Below are positions 15,203 to 25,404 of a stretch of DNA of 64,000 nucleotides, one piece after another. Each line of letters starts with the position of its first letter. Position 1 is the first letter of the stretch. The notes beneath the pieces were generated by a model. The model ran no database searches. It was not told the DNA's origin and saw nothing but the letters and a program-made list of their open reading frames with translations. This DNA comes from JBEKCB01 sp052139675 (lineage in GTDB: Bacteria; Planctomycetota; Brocadiia; CAIUPP01): positions 1-64,000 of the forward strand of contig JBKQWE010000025.1 in assembly GCA_052139675.1 (NCBI GenBank), written 5' to 3'. The position numbers and the translations under genes were made by a program.

Positions 15203-16527
15203 CGAACAAGGTCTTCATCCACGCCTTCGGCTGCCAGATGAACAAGCTGGACGCCGAGCTGGCGCTCTCCGCGCTGCGGCGCGCCGGCTACGAAGAGGCC
15301 GCCACGCCCGAGGAAGCCGACGTGGTGCTCTACAACACCTGCTCGGTGCGCGCGCACGCCGAGGAGCGCGTGTACAGCAATGTCGGCAAGCTCAAGAGCC
15401 TGAAGCGCCGCAAGCCCCGCCTGGTGATCGGCATCCTCGGCTGCATGGCGCAGAAGGACCGCGAGAAAATCTTCGAGCGGCTGCCGCACGTGGACCTGGT
15501 CTGCGGCACGCGCGAATTCCCGCGCATCGCCGAGCTGATCGAGGAGGCGCGCCGCGCGGACCGCGTGCTGGCGTGCAGCCAGGACGCGGCGGTCTCGGAG
15601 GCGCGCGAGATCTCGGTCCGCCCGGACCGCCGCCGCGCGTTCCTCGGCATCATGCGCGGCTGCGACAACTACTGCGCCTACTGCGTGGTGCCGTACGTGC
15701 GCGGGCCTGAAATCAGCCGGCCCGTCGCCGAGGTCGTGGACGAGGCGAAACGTCTCGCCGACGACGGCTGCCGCGAGATCACGCTGCTCGGCCAGAACGT
15801 CAACAGCTACGGGAAGTCGTTCATCCCGCCGGCGCACGCGCTGGCGGACCTGCTCGCGCGGCTGGACCGGATCGCCGGGCTGGCGCGAGTGCGCTTCGTC
15901 ACCTCGCATCCGAAGGACATGTCGCGCGAAATCCTCGAGGCCGTGCGCGACCTGCCGACGGTCTGCGAGCATCTGCACATGCCCGCGCAGTCCGGCAGCG
16001 ACCGCGTCCTGGGCGCGATGAACCGCCGGTACACCGCGCGCGGTTATCGCGACCTCGTCGCCCTCGCGCGCGAACTCGTGCCGGGCATCGCCGTCGCCAG
16101 CGACTTCATCGTCGGCTTCCCCGGCGAGACGGAGGCGGAATTCGACGAGACCGCCGCGCTCGTCCGCGACGTTCGCTTCCAGGGCGCTTTCGTCTTCAAG
16201 TACTCCACGCGCCCCGGCACCGCCGCCGCGAAGCTCGCCGACGACGTGCCCTGGGAAGAGAAGCGCCGCCGCAACATGGCGCTCCTGGAGATTCAGTCCG
16301 CCATCCAGCTTGAGGAGAACCGCAAGTTCATCGGGCAGGAGGTGGAAGTCCTCGTCGAAGGCCGCAGCCATCGCGACGCCGCGCGCCTGACCGGCCGCCT
16401 GCGGACCAACCAGATCGTCGTCTTCGAGGGACCCGAGGCGCTCGCCGGCGAGCTCGTCCGCGTCCGCATCGAGTCCGCCACGCCGCTCACGCTCGCCGGC
16501 AGCCTGGCGCCCGCTGCCACTCATTGA
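15199..16527 (+). CDS. miaB: tRNA-2-methylthio-N6-dimethylallyladenosine synthase
   Basis: Radical-SAM methylthiotransferase that modifies A37 of tRNAs. Six cysteines hold two iron-sulphur clusters: C12, C48 and C82 in the N-terminal domain, and C155, C159, C162 in GCDNYCAYC. A TRAM domain occupies the last ~65 residues. The 442-residue length is normal. It starts at GTG 15199, giving a GTGA overlap with rsmB; a much longer open frame upstream is the shadow of rsmB. RimO is the closest paralogue, but the GCQMNK and YNTCSVR motifs favour MiaB. Confidence 0.95.
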   Translation: MTNKVFIHAFGCQMNKLDAELALSALRRAGYEEAATPEEADVVLYNTCSVRAHAEERVYSNVGKLKSLKRRKPRLVIGILGCMAQKDREKIFERLPHVDLVCGTREFPRIAELIEEARRADRVLACSQDAAVSEAREISVRPDRRRAFLGIMRGCDNYCAYCVVPYVRGPEISRPVAEVVDEAKRLADDGCREITLLGQNVNSYGKSFIPPAHALADLLARLDRIAGLARVRFVTSHPKDMSREILEAVRDLPTVCEHLHMPAQSGSDRVLGAMNRRYTARGYRDLVALARELVPGIAVASDFIVGFPGETEAEFDETAALVRDVRFQGAFVFKYSTRPGTAAAKLADDVPWEEKRRRNMALLEIQSAIQLEENRKFIGQEVEVLVEGRSHRDAARLTGRLRTNQIVVFEGPEALAGELVRVRIESATPLTLAGSLAPAATH

Positions 16528-16592
16528 ACCTTACGTTCAAAAGCGCTAGACTGCAATACGCTTAGTTCGTGATTAAGGAGGCGCGTGCAAGA

Positions 16593-18971
16593 ATGCGAAA
16601 TCCACCGGCGGTGCGTCTGGCCCTCGCCGCATTATGCCTGGGCGCTCTCTCGTTCCCGGCGTCCGGCGAAACGAAGCCCGCGACGGAGCCTTTCGGCTTC
16701 TCGGGGATGGAGATGTACAAACTCGACTGGGACACGAGCAACCTGCGCCTGGCCGACGTGAACGGCGACGGCCTGACCGACATCGTCGTGGTCAACAACG
16801 CGCGCGCGCGGATCGAGTGCCTCTTGCAGCGCCCGAAAACCGCCGGCGCCGCGAAGGCCCCGGCGGCGAAACCGGCGGACGCGGAGCCGAACGAGATCCC
16901 CAACGACGCGCGCTTCGACAGCCGGCCCTATCTGACCGAGAAGCACGTCTACAGCCTGGAGCTCGGCGACCTCAACGGCGACGGCCGGACGGACATGGCG
17001 TACTACGGCGACCCTCGCGAACTCGTCGTGGTCTACCAGGACAAGAACGGGCAATGGGGACCGCGCCGGACGTTCGACATCGCCGACGGCTCCACGCAGA
17101 TGAACGCCCTGGCGATCGGCGACCTGAGCAAGAGCGGCCGAAACGACCTGGTTCTCCTCGGCACGGACGGCACCTACTTCTTCCACCAGAACGCCGCCGG
17201 CCAGCTCGAAGCGCCGATCAAGGAATCGGGCCTGCCCGACGGCGCCGTCGGCATCGCCATCGCCGACTTCGACGGCAGCGGCCGAAAGGACCTGCTCTAC
17301 TTCTGCAGCGACGAGGCGGCGCCGTTCTGCTTCCGGTTCCAGAACGCCGAAGGGCGGCTCGGCCCCGAAGTGCGCTGCAAGGCGCCGCCGATGAGCAGCG
17401 TGGCCCTCGGCGACCTGGACAAGGACGGCTGCACCGAGCTGGTCGCGATCGAGCGGGCGCAGGGCCGGCTGGTGGTTTACAAGGTCGGCGCCGAGCCGGC
17501 GGATCCCGGCTCGCTCCTCGACGGGCCGTTCGAGCGCTACGCGCTGCGCGGGACCGGCTCGCGCCGCGCGCACCCGCTGGCCTTCGGCCCGCTGACCGAC
17601 CCGAAGCGGATGGACATCGTCGTCGCCGACCCGGACGCGGCCGAGATCGAACTCTTCCGCCAGAACCAGTCCGGCCAGTGGGACCGGCAGGCCGCCTTCC
17701 CCTGCCTGCAGGGCGTAACGGACCTCGCCGTGCTCGAGGTGGACGGCGCCCCGGCGGTGCTTGTCCTCAGCCCCGATGAACCGATGCTCGGCTTGATGCG
17801 CCTCGACGCGCAGGGCCGCCTGACCTTCCCGCGGTCGCTGCCGATCGTCGGCAAGCCCACGTGCATGTGCGTTGCCGACCTCTTCGCCGACGGCAAGCGC
17901 GAGATCCTCTACGTCTCCTCCCAGGACCGCGAAAAGTCCATCCGCGTGCTGGCCATCGGCCCGGGCGACACGTTCACCGAGAGGATGAGCATCCCGATCC
18001 AGGACGCGCGCACCGATCCCGATGGCCTGCTCGTGGCCGACGCGAACCAGGACGGCCTGCCGGACATCCTGCTCTTCACGCCGTACCAGGAGATGCGCAT
18101 CTTCAAGCAGACGCTCGATGCGGAATTCGTTGACGTCTCGCGGGGGCCGGATTACGGCAAAGGGCTCGTGCAGGGCGTCACGAAGCGGTCCGTCTCGGTC
18201 GCCGACCTGAAGGGCGACGGCAAGCCGACGATCCTGGTCGCCTCGAAGAGTTTCGCGCGCGCGCTGCGGCTCGACGACAAGGACCGGATCGAGATCGTCG
18301 AGCAGTTCAACGGCCTGGCGCCGACCAGCCAGATCGTGGCGGCCTCCGCCGTGCGGCTCAATGGAAGTTCGGCTACGGACATCCTCCTCGCGGACGAGGC
18401 GAACCACTGCCTGACCGTGCTCCGGGCGAACAAGACCGGCGCGTACGAAGTCGTGGATAAGCTCCAGACCGGCGCGGTCAACCTCCAGCAGCTGCACGTC
18501 GCCGACCTGGACGGGAGCGGCAAGCCGGCCATCATCCTGGCCGGGCAGGACGATTTCCACATCCTGCGCCCGGGCCTGCCGCGCGTGGCGCTGCGCTCGA
18601 TCGCCTCGTACGAGTCGCCGGTTCGCAACGGGCGGCTGGAGAACGTCGAGGTCGGCGACCTCCGCGGCGACGGCCGGCCGCAGATCATCGTCACCGAGGG
18701 GACGAAGCAGTTGATGGAACTGCTGACGTGGCGGAAAGAGGAGCCCGCTCTTCGCAGCTCCGCCGCTACGGCGGGCGTAGAAGAGCCGCGCATTGAGCGC
18801 GCGCTCGCGTGGCCGATCTTCGAGGCCAAGCCGTTCCTCGGCGGCCGCATGGGCCCCGCGCCGACGGCCTCCTCGGAGCCGCGCGAGTTCGCCATCGGCG
18901 CCGTCACCGGCGGCCAGCCGGACATCGTCCTGCTCATCCACGACCGGATTGTGATTTACGAGCAGGAGTGA
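16593..18971 (+). CDS. Exported FG-GAP/VCBS repeat beta-propeller protein
   Basis: 792 residues. An N-terminal signal peptide (positive RNPPAVR, hydrophobic core, cut near ASGE at about residue 25) sends it to the periplasm or cell surface. At least eight calcium-binding loops of FG-GAP type are spread through the chain: DVNGDGLTDI, DLNGDGRTDM, DFDGSGRKDL, DLDKDGCTEL, DANQDGLPDI, DLKGDGKPTI, DLDGSGKPAI and DLRGDGRPQI. This indicates one or two beta-propellers. No enzymatic domain is visible. The ATG at 16593 follows AAGGAGG. A weak promoter-like pair, TTGAAC at 16524 and TAGACT at 16547 with 17-base spacing, lies just upstream. Such proteins are abundant in PVC-type bacteria; the ligand is unknown. 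Confidence 0.88.
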   Translation: MRNPPAVRLALAALCLGALSFPASGETKPATEPFGFSGMEMYKLDWDTSNLRLADVNGDGLTDIVVVNNARARIECLLQRPKTAGAAKAPAAKPADAEPNEIPNDARFDSRPYLTEKHVYSLELGDLNGDGRTDMAYYGDPRELVVVYQDKNGQWGPRRTFDIADGSTQMNALAIGDLSKSGRNDLVLLGTDGTYFFHQNAAGQLEAPIKESGLPDGAVGIAIADFDGSGRKDLLYFCSDEAAPFCFRFQNAEGRLGPEVRCKAPPMSSVALGDLDKDGCTELVAIERAQGRLVVYKVGAEPADPGSLLDGPFERYALRGTGSRRAHPLAFGPLTDPKRMDIVVADPDAAEIELFRQNQSGQWDRQAAFPCLQGVTDLAVLEVDGAPAVLVLSPDEPMLGLMRLDAQGRLTFPRSLPIVGKPTCMCVADLFADGKREILYVSSQDREKSIRVLAIGPGDTFTERMSIPIQDARTDPDGLLVADANQDGLPDILLFTPYQEMRIFKQTLDAEFVDVSRGPDYGKGLVQGVTKRSVSVADLKGDGKPTILVASKSFARALRLDDKDRIEIVEQFNGLAPTSQIVAASAVRLNGSSATDILLADEANHCLTVLRANKTGAYEVVDKLQTGAVNLQQLHVADLDGSGKPAIILAGQDDFHILRPGLPRVALRSIASYESPVRNGRLENVEVGDLRGDGRPQIIVTEGTKQLMELLTWRKEEPALRSSAATAGVEEPRIERALAWPIFEAKPFLGGRMGPAPTASSEPREFAIGAVTGGQPDIVLLIHDRIVIYEQE

Positions 18972-18982
18972 ACGGCGACTTT

Positions 18983-19063
18983 GCCGCGAAGAGGCGCAAG
19001 GGACGCAAGAAGCAAACGAAAAACTCCTACGGTGAAGCCGTGCCTCTTGCGCCTCTTTGCGGC
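18983..19063. repeat. Imperfect palindrome (GCCGCGAAGAGGCGCAAG family)
   Basis: The left arm at 18983-19002 and right arm at 19043-19063 pair with two or three mismatches around a 40-base centre. It begins 12 bases after the FG-GAP stop codon and ends 22 bases before the HicB-like start. Confidence 0.75.
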
Positions 19064-19085
19064 TAAACCCTTTTCGGCCGAACAC

Positions 19086-19304
19086 ATGATGAAGATTGAA
19101 ATCGAGCGCGAAACGGATGGCCGTTGGATCGCAGAAGTGCCGGATATGCCGGGAGTTATGGCGTATGGCAAGACGCGGAAAGAGGCCGTCGCCAAAGTGG
19201 AGGCGCTGGCGGAGCGCGTCATCGCTGACGTGCCATCTTCTTCAGTTGCTCATGGCGGAAGCAACTCACGACGTGGTCATTCACCATTCCGACCGCCTGC
19301 ATGA
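19086..19304 (+). CDS. HicB-like antitoxin remnant
   Basis: 72 residues. The first ~47 match a HicB-family antitoxin fold: MMKIEIERETDGRWIAEVP, then PGVMAYGKTRKEAVAKVEALAERVIAD. After that point the family's usual tail is absent. The frame instead runs antisense into the 3' end of tag, giving an unrelated serine/arginine-rich ending. No HicA toxin gene is found on either side. I read it as a truncated, orphan antitoxin that may still fold, or a decaying gene. It faces tag and overlaps it by 86 bases. Confidence 0.6.
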   Translation: MMKIEIERETDGRWIAEVPDMPGVMAYGKTRKEAVAKVEALAERVIADVPSSSVAHGGSNSRRGHSPFRPPA

Positions 19305-19807
19305 AGGCATAGCAGATCGTCGAGCCCACGAAGCTGAAGCCGCGCTTCTTCAGCTCTTTGCTCATTCGGTCGGAGAGCGCGGTCCTGTCTGGAATCTCCG
19401 CCAGCGTGCGCCAGGCGTTCTGCAGCGGCCGATGGTCCACATAACGCCAGATGAAGGAGTCGAAGGAGCCGAACTCCTCCGCGGCGGCGAGCGCACATCG
19501 CGCGTTTCGAATCGCCGATTCGATCTTCAGGCGATTGCGAACGATGCCCGGGTCGGCCAGCAGGCGCCGGACATCCGCCGCCGAATAGCGCGCGACCTTC
19601 CGCGGATCAAACCGGTCGAACGCCTTGCGATAGTTCTCGCGTTTCCGGAGGATCGTCAGCCAGCTCAGCCCCGCCTGCGCGCCCTCGAGGACCAGGAACT
19701 CGAAGAGCCCGCGCTCGTCATGCAAAGGCGTTCCCCATTCGCGGTCGTGGTACTTCACATACAGCGGATCGCTGACGCCCCATTCGCATCTTTTCTTCGT
19801 GCGTGTT

Positions 19808-19818
<11 letters not shown>
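19219..19818 (-). CDS. tag: DNA-3-methyladenine glycosylase I
   Basis: Base-excision repair enzyme that removes 3-methyladenine from DNA. The zinc-snap residues are C11, H24, H182 and C186 (RCEWGVSDP, YHDREWG, NDHVVSCFRH). The conserved LEGAQAGLSW segment near residue 44 lines the active site. The 199-residue length is normal. The ATG at 19818 lies within the end of the upstream sigma-54 regulator gene (11-base overlap), so the two are co-transcribed; a methylation-repair role for the regulator is not implied by this alone. At its 3' end it has overwritten the tail of the convergent HicB-like gene. Confidence 0.93.
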
Positions 19819-21472
<1,654 letters not shown>

Positions 21473-21490
21473 GAAGTTCCTCCTTCAGTG

Positions 21491-21588
21491 CATCGTAATC
21501 GTAATCCTAATCGTAATCGCCGTTCGTCGTTTCAGCAGAACAAAGGCCGATTACGATTAGGATTACGATTACGATTACGATCACGATG
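21491..21588. repeat. GTAATC-unit palindromic repeat between divergent genes
   Basis: The left arm, tandem CGTAATC/CTAATC hexamers at 21491-21519, faces an inverted array of CGATTA/GGATTA units at 21548-21588. It sits between the regulator start and the glycerate kinase promoter. A partial copy is at 107-126. Confidence 0.88.
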
Positions 21589-21625
21589 CCGGATCGTAAC
21601 ACGCCGTTTCCGTCTTGTCCATCGT

Positions 21626-21655
21626 TTGACCGGCCGGACGCGGCGCACCTATAAT
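21626..21655 (+). promoter_or_regulatory. Sigma-70 promoter of glycerate 2-kinase
   Basis: TTGACC at 21626-21631 and a perfect TATAAT at 21650-21655 with an 18-base spacer. The predicted start point near 21662 leaves a ~19-base leader carrying the GGGAG ribosome site before ATG 21681. Confidence 0.75.
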
Positions 21656-21680
21656 CCTGAACGGAACGGGAGACTGGGCC

Positions 21681-23036
21681 ATGGACAAGAGAGCGCGCAG
21701 GGACCTCCTCGCAATCTTCGAGGCCGGGCTCGCGGCGGCCGACCCGGCTGAAGCGGTGCGGCGGCACGTGGTCCGGCGCGGGCGGAAGCTGTGGCTGGGA
21801 GATTATTCCTGCGACCTGGCGAAGGTGCGGAACATCTTCGTCGTCGGCGCGGGCAAGGCGTCGGCGCAGATGGCCGGCGCGCTGGAGGAAATCCTCGGCG
21901 AGCGGATCGCCGGCGGCTGGATTAACATCAAGTCGGGCGGCGGCGTTGAGAAGACGCCGCTGCGGCGGATCCACGTCCATGAGGCCGGGCATCCGGTCCC
22001 GGACGAAGCCGGCCTGCGCGGCGCGCGCGAGATCGTCAAGATCCTCGAATCGGCCGGCGAAGGCGACCTGGTGCTGCTGTGCTTGAGCGGCGGCGGCTCG
22101 GCGCTGATGCCGCTGCCGGTCGCCGGCGTGTCGCTGGCGGACAAGCAGGCGGTCACGCAGGCGCTCCTGGCGTGCGGCGCGGACATCCGCGAAATCAACA
22201 CCGTGCGCAAGCACCTGTCGCAGTTGAAGGGCGGGCGATTCGCGCAGGCGGCGCAGCCGGCCGAAGTCGTCGCGCTGATCCTCTCCGACGTGGTCGGCGA
22301 TCCGCTCGATGCCATCGCGTCGGGGCCGTCCGCGCCGGACAGCACCACTTTCGCCGACGCGCTGGCCGTGCTGAGCAAGTACGGAATCGAATCGCGCGCG
22401 CCGCGGAGCGTGCTGGAGCATCTGCGCGCGGGCGCGGCCGGGGCTGAGCCCGAGACGCCGAAGCCCGGCGACCCGATCTTCGCGAAGGTCCGCAATCTGG
22501 TCATCGCGAACAACGCCGCCTCCGTCGCCGCGTGCGCCCGCAAGTCCCGCGCGCTCGGCTATCGCCCGCTGGTGCTCTCCTCCACGATCGAGGGCGAGGC
22601 GCGCGAAGTGGCCCGTGTGTGCGCGGCCATCGCGCGCGAGTCGCTCGCGAGCGGCCGGCCCGTCGCGCCGCCGGCCTGCCTGATCTGCGGCGGCGAGACC
22701 ACCGTTACGCTCCGCGGGACCGGGCGCGGCGGCCGGAACCAGGAGTTCGCCCTCGCCGCCGCCCTGGCCGCGCGCGGGCTGGAAGGCGTGGCCATCCTCG
22801 CCGGCGGCACCGACGGGACCGACGGCCCGACCGACGCGGCCGGCGCCCTGGCCGATGGAGCGACCTGCGACCGCGCCGCTGGACTCGGCCTCAGCGCCGC
22901 GGATTTCCTGGCCCGCAACGACTCGTACCATTTCTTCCAGCCGCTCGGCGACCTGCTGATGACCGGGCCGACCGGCACGAACGTCATGGACTTGTACCTG
23001 CTCCTCGTCGGCCGGCCGAAGCGGAATCCGCGCTGA
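21681..23036 (+). CDS. Glycerate 2-kinase (DUF4147/MOFRL family)
   Basis: 451 residues. It phosphorylates D-glycerate to 2-phosphoglycerate, feeding glycolysis from serine, tartrate or sugar-acid breakdown. The N-terminal DUF4147 domain shows VVGAGKASAQMA, LLCLSGGGSALMP and LSDVVGDPLDAIASGP. The C-terminal MOFRL domain shows GGETTVT..GRGGRNQEFAL and GTDGTDGPTDAAGA. It is monocistronic with its own strong promoter. Assignment to the GckA/TtuD-type family is firm. Confidence 0.92.
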   Translation: MDKRARRDLLAIFEAGLAAADPAEAVRRHVVRRGRKLWLGDYSCDLAKVRNIFVVGAGKASAQMAGALEEILGERIAGGWINIKSGGGVEKTPLRRIHVHEAGHPVPDEAGLRGAREIVKILESAGEGDLVLLCLSGGGSALMPLPVAGVSLADKQAVTQALLACGADIREINTVRKHLSQLKGGRFAQAAQPAEVVALILSDVVGDPLDAIASGPSAPDSTTFADALAVLSKYGIESRAPRSVLEHLRAGAAGAEPETPKPGDPIFAKVRNLVIANNAASVAACARKSRALGYRPLVLSSTIEGEAREVARVCAAIARESLASGRPVAPPACLICGGETTVTLRGTGRGGRNQEFALAAALAARGLEGVAILAGGTDGTDGPTDAAGALADGATCDRAAGLGLSAADFLARNDSYHFFQPLGDLLMTGPTGTNVMDLYLLLVGRPKRNPR

Positions 23037-23148
23037 GGTCCGCCGCGGAGCGCGGGAAATTGCCCGCCGTTCTGCGTTGCGAAGGCGGCGGCGTTTTTGG
23101 TAGGCTGTTCCCGATCCGCTGGGTTGCGCGCGTTCGGAGAGGAGCAGG

Positions 23149-23469
23149 ATGATCCCATTCGCCGAATTTCAGAAGCTGGACCTGCGCGTCGCGAAGGTCC
23201 TTTCCGTCGAGAACCATCCGAACGCCGACAAGCTGTACGTGCTCAAGATTGACCTGGGAGGCACGGAGCGGCAGATCGTCGCCGGTCTGCGGGCGTATTA
23301 CACGCCCGAGCAGCTCCTGGGCTCAGAGATCGTCGTCGTAGCGAACCTCGAGCCGGCCCTGCTGCGCGGAGTGGAGAGCCAGGGCATGCTGCTGGCGGCG
23401 CAGGACGGACCGAGGGTGCTGGTGCTCCGGCCGGACGGCCAGGCCGCGCCCGGTTCTCGAGTCTCATAG
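23149..23469 (+). CDS. Stand-alone tRNA-binding OB-fold protein (MetG C-terminal domain type)
   Basis: 106 residues: FAEFQKLDLRVAKVLSVENHPNADKLY opens the EMAP/Trbp111-type OB fold, which binds the outer corner of tRNA non-specifically. In most methionyl-tRNA synthetases this is the C-terminal dimerisation domain. As a free protein it can act in trans or as a tRNA chaperone. No metG is present in the window, so whether the synthetase here lacks this domain cannot be judged. The ATG at 23149 follows GAGAGGAGCAGG. The STAS gene starts about 40 bases downstream. Confidence 0.88.
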   Translation: MIPFAEFQKLDLRVAKVLSVENHPNADKLYVLKIDLGGTERQIVAGLRAYYTPEQLLGSEIVVVANLEPALLRGVESQGMLLAAQDGPRVLVLRPDGQAAPGSRVS

Positions 23470-23513
23470 CGCCTGATGGCCCGGCGTTTGGCGGAGATTT
23501 GGATTTGGTTGTG

Positions 23514-24023
23514 ATGCAAGGCGGGTATTACGAGGTCGCCACCGGCACGCGCGCCGTTTACGTGCGCGTGCACGGACTCGCGACGATGAGCAACTGCCTG
23601 TGCCTGCGCACCTCCCTGGAAGCCCTGCTCGCCGCGGGGCGCAGCTTCATCGTCGTGGACCTGGCCGATTGCACGGGGATGGACAGCACGTTCATGGGCG
23701 TGCTCGCCGGCGCGGCCACTTACGAGCAAAACGACAAGACGCCCGGCGTCGCCGCGGTCAACGTCTCCGAGCCGCTGCTGCAACTGCTGAAAAATGTGGG
23801 GCTCACGGAGCTGATTTTCGTCGAGTCGGAGCCGTTCGAAACGCCCGCCCTGGAATTCGTCCGGCTCGAGGAGCAGCGCGGCGAAAAGGAGCGCCTGGCG
23901 TGCGTCCATGCCGCGCACGAGCACCTGATGAAGATCAACGACCGCAACGAGGAGATCTTCCGCCCGTTCGTGGCCGCGCTCGAGCTGGAGATGAGGCAGC
24001 GCGGAATGAAGGGAACGGACTGA
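23514..24023 (+). CDS. STAS-domain protein (anti-sigma-factor antagonist-like)
   Basis: 169 residues from ATG 23514; an in-frame TTG at 23505 has the better-spaced GGAG site and cannot be excluded. The segment from about residue 12 to 100 looks like a STAS fold, with VVDLADCTGMDSTFMGVLAG placing a serine and threonine where SpoIIAA-like proteins are phosphorylated, and LLQLLKNVGLTELI following. The last ~60 residues are helical and charged and lack a known domain. It may work in a partner-switching pathway, but no anti-sigma kinase is nearby. The repeat at 24024 begins directly after its stop. Confidence 0.75.
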   Translation: MQGGYYEVATGTRAVYVRVHGLATMSNCLCLRTSLEALLAAGRSFIVVDLADCTGMDSTFMGVLAGAATYEQNDKTPGVAAVNVSEPLLQLLKNVGLTELIFVESEPFETPALEFVRLEEQRGEKERLACVHAAHEHLMKINDRNEEIFRPFVAALELEMRQRGMKGTD

Positions 24024-24112
24024 AGAATGCGGATTGCGAATTGCGGAGTGCGGATTGGACGGCGAAAGCCTTCGCGCTAATCCGCAATCCGCATTCCCCA
24101 ATCTGCAATTCG
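24024..24112. repeat. GCGGATT heptamer palindromic repeat
   Basis: Near-tandem heptamers (GCGGATT, GCGAATT, GCGGAGT, GCGGATT) at 24025-24058 face an inverted array (AATCCGC, AATCCGC and variants) at 24077-24112. The element fills the whole gap between the convergent STAS gene and lpxD. Confidence 0.87.
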
Positions 24113-24118
24113 TGAGGG

Positions 24119-25135
24119 TCACTCTTCCGTTTTTCCGCCGCGCTTCAGCTCGCGCATCATCTCGTAGAGCCGCGACAGTTTCTTGATCATCACGATCTGG
24201 CGCTTCTCGTCCTGGATGCGCTGCGCGGGCGCGCCGAGGATGACGGAGTCCGCCGGCCAGGAACGGGAGACCTTGGAGGAGGCCCCGACAATGCAGCGGT
24301 CGCCGAGCGTAATCCCGTTCGTGAGCCCCACGTCCTCCGCCAGCAGCACGTTCCGGCCCAGCACCGTGCTGCCGCCCATGCGCGCGTAGGCGATCAGCAT
24401 CGAGTTCGCCCCGATCCGGCAATTGTGCGCGATGTGGCTGTGGTTGTCTATCTTCACGCCGTTCTCGATGACCGTCTTGTCCATCGTCGCGCGGTCCACG
24501 GTGCAGTTGCACCCGATCTCGACGTCGTCGCCGATCTCCACCGTGCCGACCTGCGGCACCTTCACGTGGCGGCCTTCGATCTGGAGATAGCCGAAGCCGT
24601 CGCCGCCGATCGAGCAGCCGCTGTGGATGATCGTCCGGCTCCCGATGCTCACGCACTCGCGGAGGGCCACGTTGGAGTAAATGATCGAATCGGACCCGAC
24701 GGCGCAATGCGCGCCCAGGGTGCTGTTCGGATAAATGACGGTCCGGTCGCCGACGACGCAGCCGTCGCCGAGGACCGCGTGCGCGCCGAGCCCGACATCC
24801 TTGCCCAGCCGCACGCCCGCGCCGAGGACCGCCGACGGGTGAATGCCGGCCGGGTGCGCGCGCTGCTCCTTCTCCACGAGGGCCAGCAGCATCCCGAAGG
24901 CGAAGTACGGGTTCGCGACGACGATCTGCGCCGCGGCCATTCCGGCGACGCGCTCCGGGACGATCACCGCGGTTGCTCGGCTGGCGGCGGCCGCCTTGAG
25001 GTTCTCGCGCTTCGCGAAGGTGATGTCGCCCGGCCCGGCCTGCGTCAGGCCGGCCACGCGCTCGACGATCGCATCGCCCGGTCCGATCAACTCGCCGCCC
25101 ACCATGCGGCTCACTTCCGCGACAGTCAGTTTCAT
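24119..25135 (-). CDS. lpxD: UDP-3-O-(acyl)glucosamine N-acyltransferase
   Basis: Third step of lipid A synthesis: transfers a hydroxyacyl chain from ACP to UDP-3-O-acyl-glucosamine. The 338-residue protein has an N-terminal uridine-binding domain (about 1-95), then a left-handed beta-helix of hexapeptide repeats (IHPSAVLGAGVRLG onward), with the catalytic H237 in NHSHIAHNCRIG. A short helical tail ends the protein. The ATG at 25135 follows CAGGAGATCGCACC; 21 extra upstream codons are not part of the family. Its presence shows the organism makes LPS. It stands alone, away from lpxA or fabZ. Confidence 0.95.
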   Translation of the reverse strand: MKLTVAEVSRMVGGELIGPGDAIVERVAGLTQAGPGDITFAKRENLKAAAASRATAVIVPERVAGMAAAQIVVANPYFAFGMLLALVEKEQRAHPAGIHPSAVLGAGVRLGKDVGLGAHAVLGDGCVVGDRTVIYPNSTLGAHCAVGSDSIIYSNVALRECVSIGSRTIIHSGCSIGGDGFGYLQIEGRHVKVPQVGTVEIGDDVEIGCNCTVDRATMDKTVIENGVKIDNHSHIAHNCRIGANSMLIAYARMGGSTVLGRNVLLAEDVGLTNGITLGDRCIVGASSKVSRSWPADSVILGAPAQRIQDEKRQIVMIKKLSRLYEMMRELKRGGKTEE

Positions 25136-25217
25136 GGTGCGATCTCCTGCTGATACCAGGTCGAACGCAATCATAGCACGGCGCGAAAGCCCGGACAACC
25201 GGCGGCGGCGCGGGCGG

Positions 25218-25262
25218 CCCTTCGACTTCGGCTCAGGGCCGCCCTGAGCAAGGCCGAAGGGG
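25218..25262. repeat. GC-rich palindrome (CTTCGGCTCAGGGC family)
   Basis: CCCTTCGACTTCGGCTCAGG and its imperfect complement around a GCCGCCC centre form a stable hairpin. Related text occurs near 46620. It lies upstream of the consensus promoter at 25302. Confidence 0.7.
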
Positions 25263-25301
25263 CGGCCCGCGAAATATTTTCAAAATTTTGTCGAATTGGG
25301 G

Positions 25302-25329
25302 TTGACAAGGCGGTTGCCGATGGTATAAT
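25302..25329 (+). promoter_or_regulatory. Perfect-hexamer sigma-70 promoter, AT-rich upstream element
   Basis: TTGACA at 25302-25307 and TATAAT at 25324-25329 are both perfect with a 16-base spacer. The upstream stretch around 25274-25296 (ATATTTTCAAAATTTTG) looks like an UP element. Start would be near 25336. A 12-codon open frame, ATG 25341 to TGA 25376, lies in the leader before the 66-residue gene. Confidence 0.85.
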
Positions 25330-25404
25330 TCGCCCCTTTGATGCCTGCGGTTGCATCTCGGACGGCTCAACCCTGATGGCCCTATTGAAGGAGAAGGCGC
25401 AAGC

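Noticed and set aside
16632..19085. An 817-codon minus-strand open frame
   Set aside because: Antisense shadow of the FG-GAP protein; the plus-strand frame has a signal peptide, ribosome site and repeated calcium loops.
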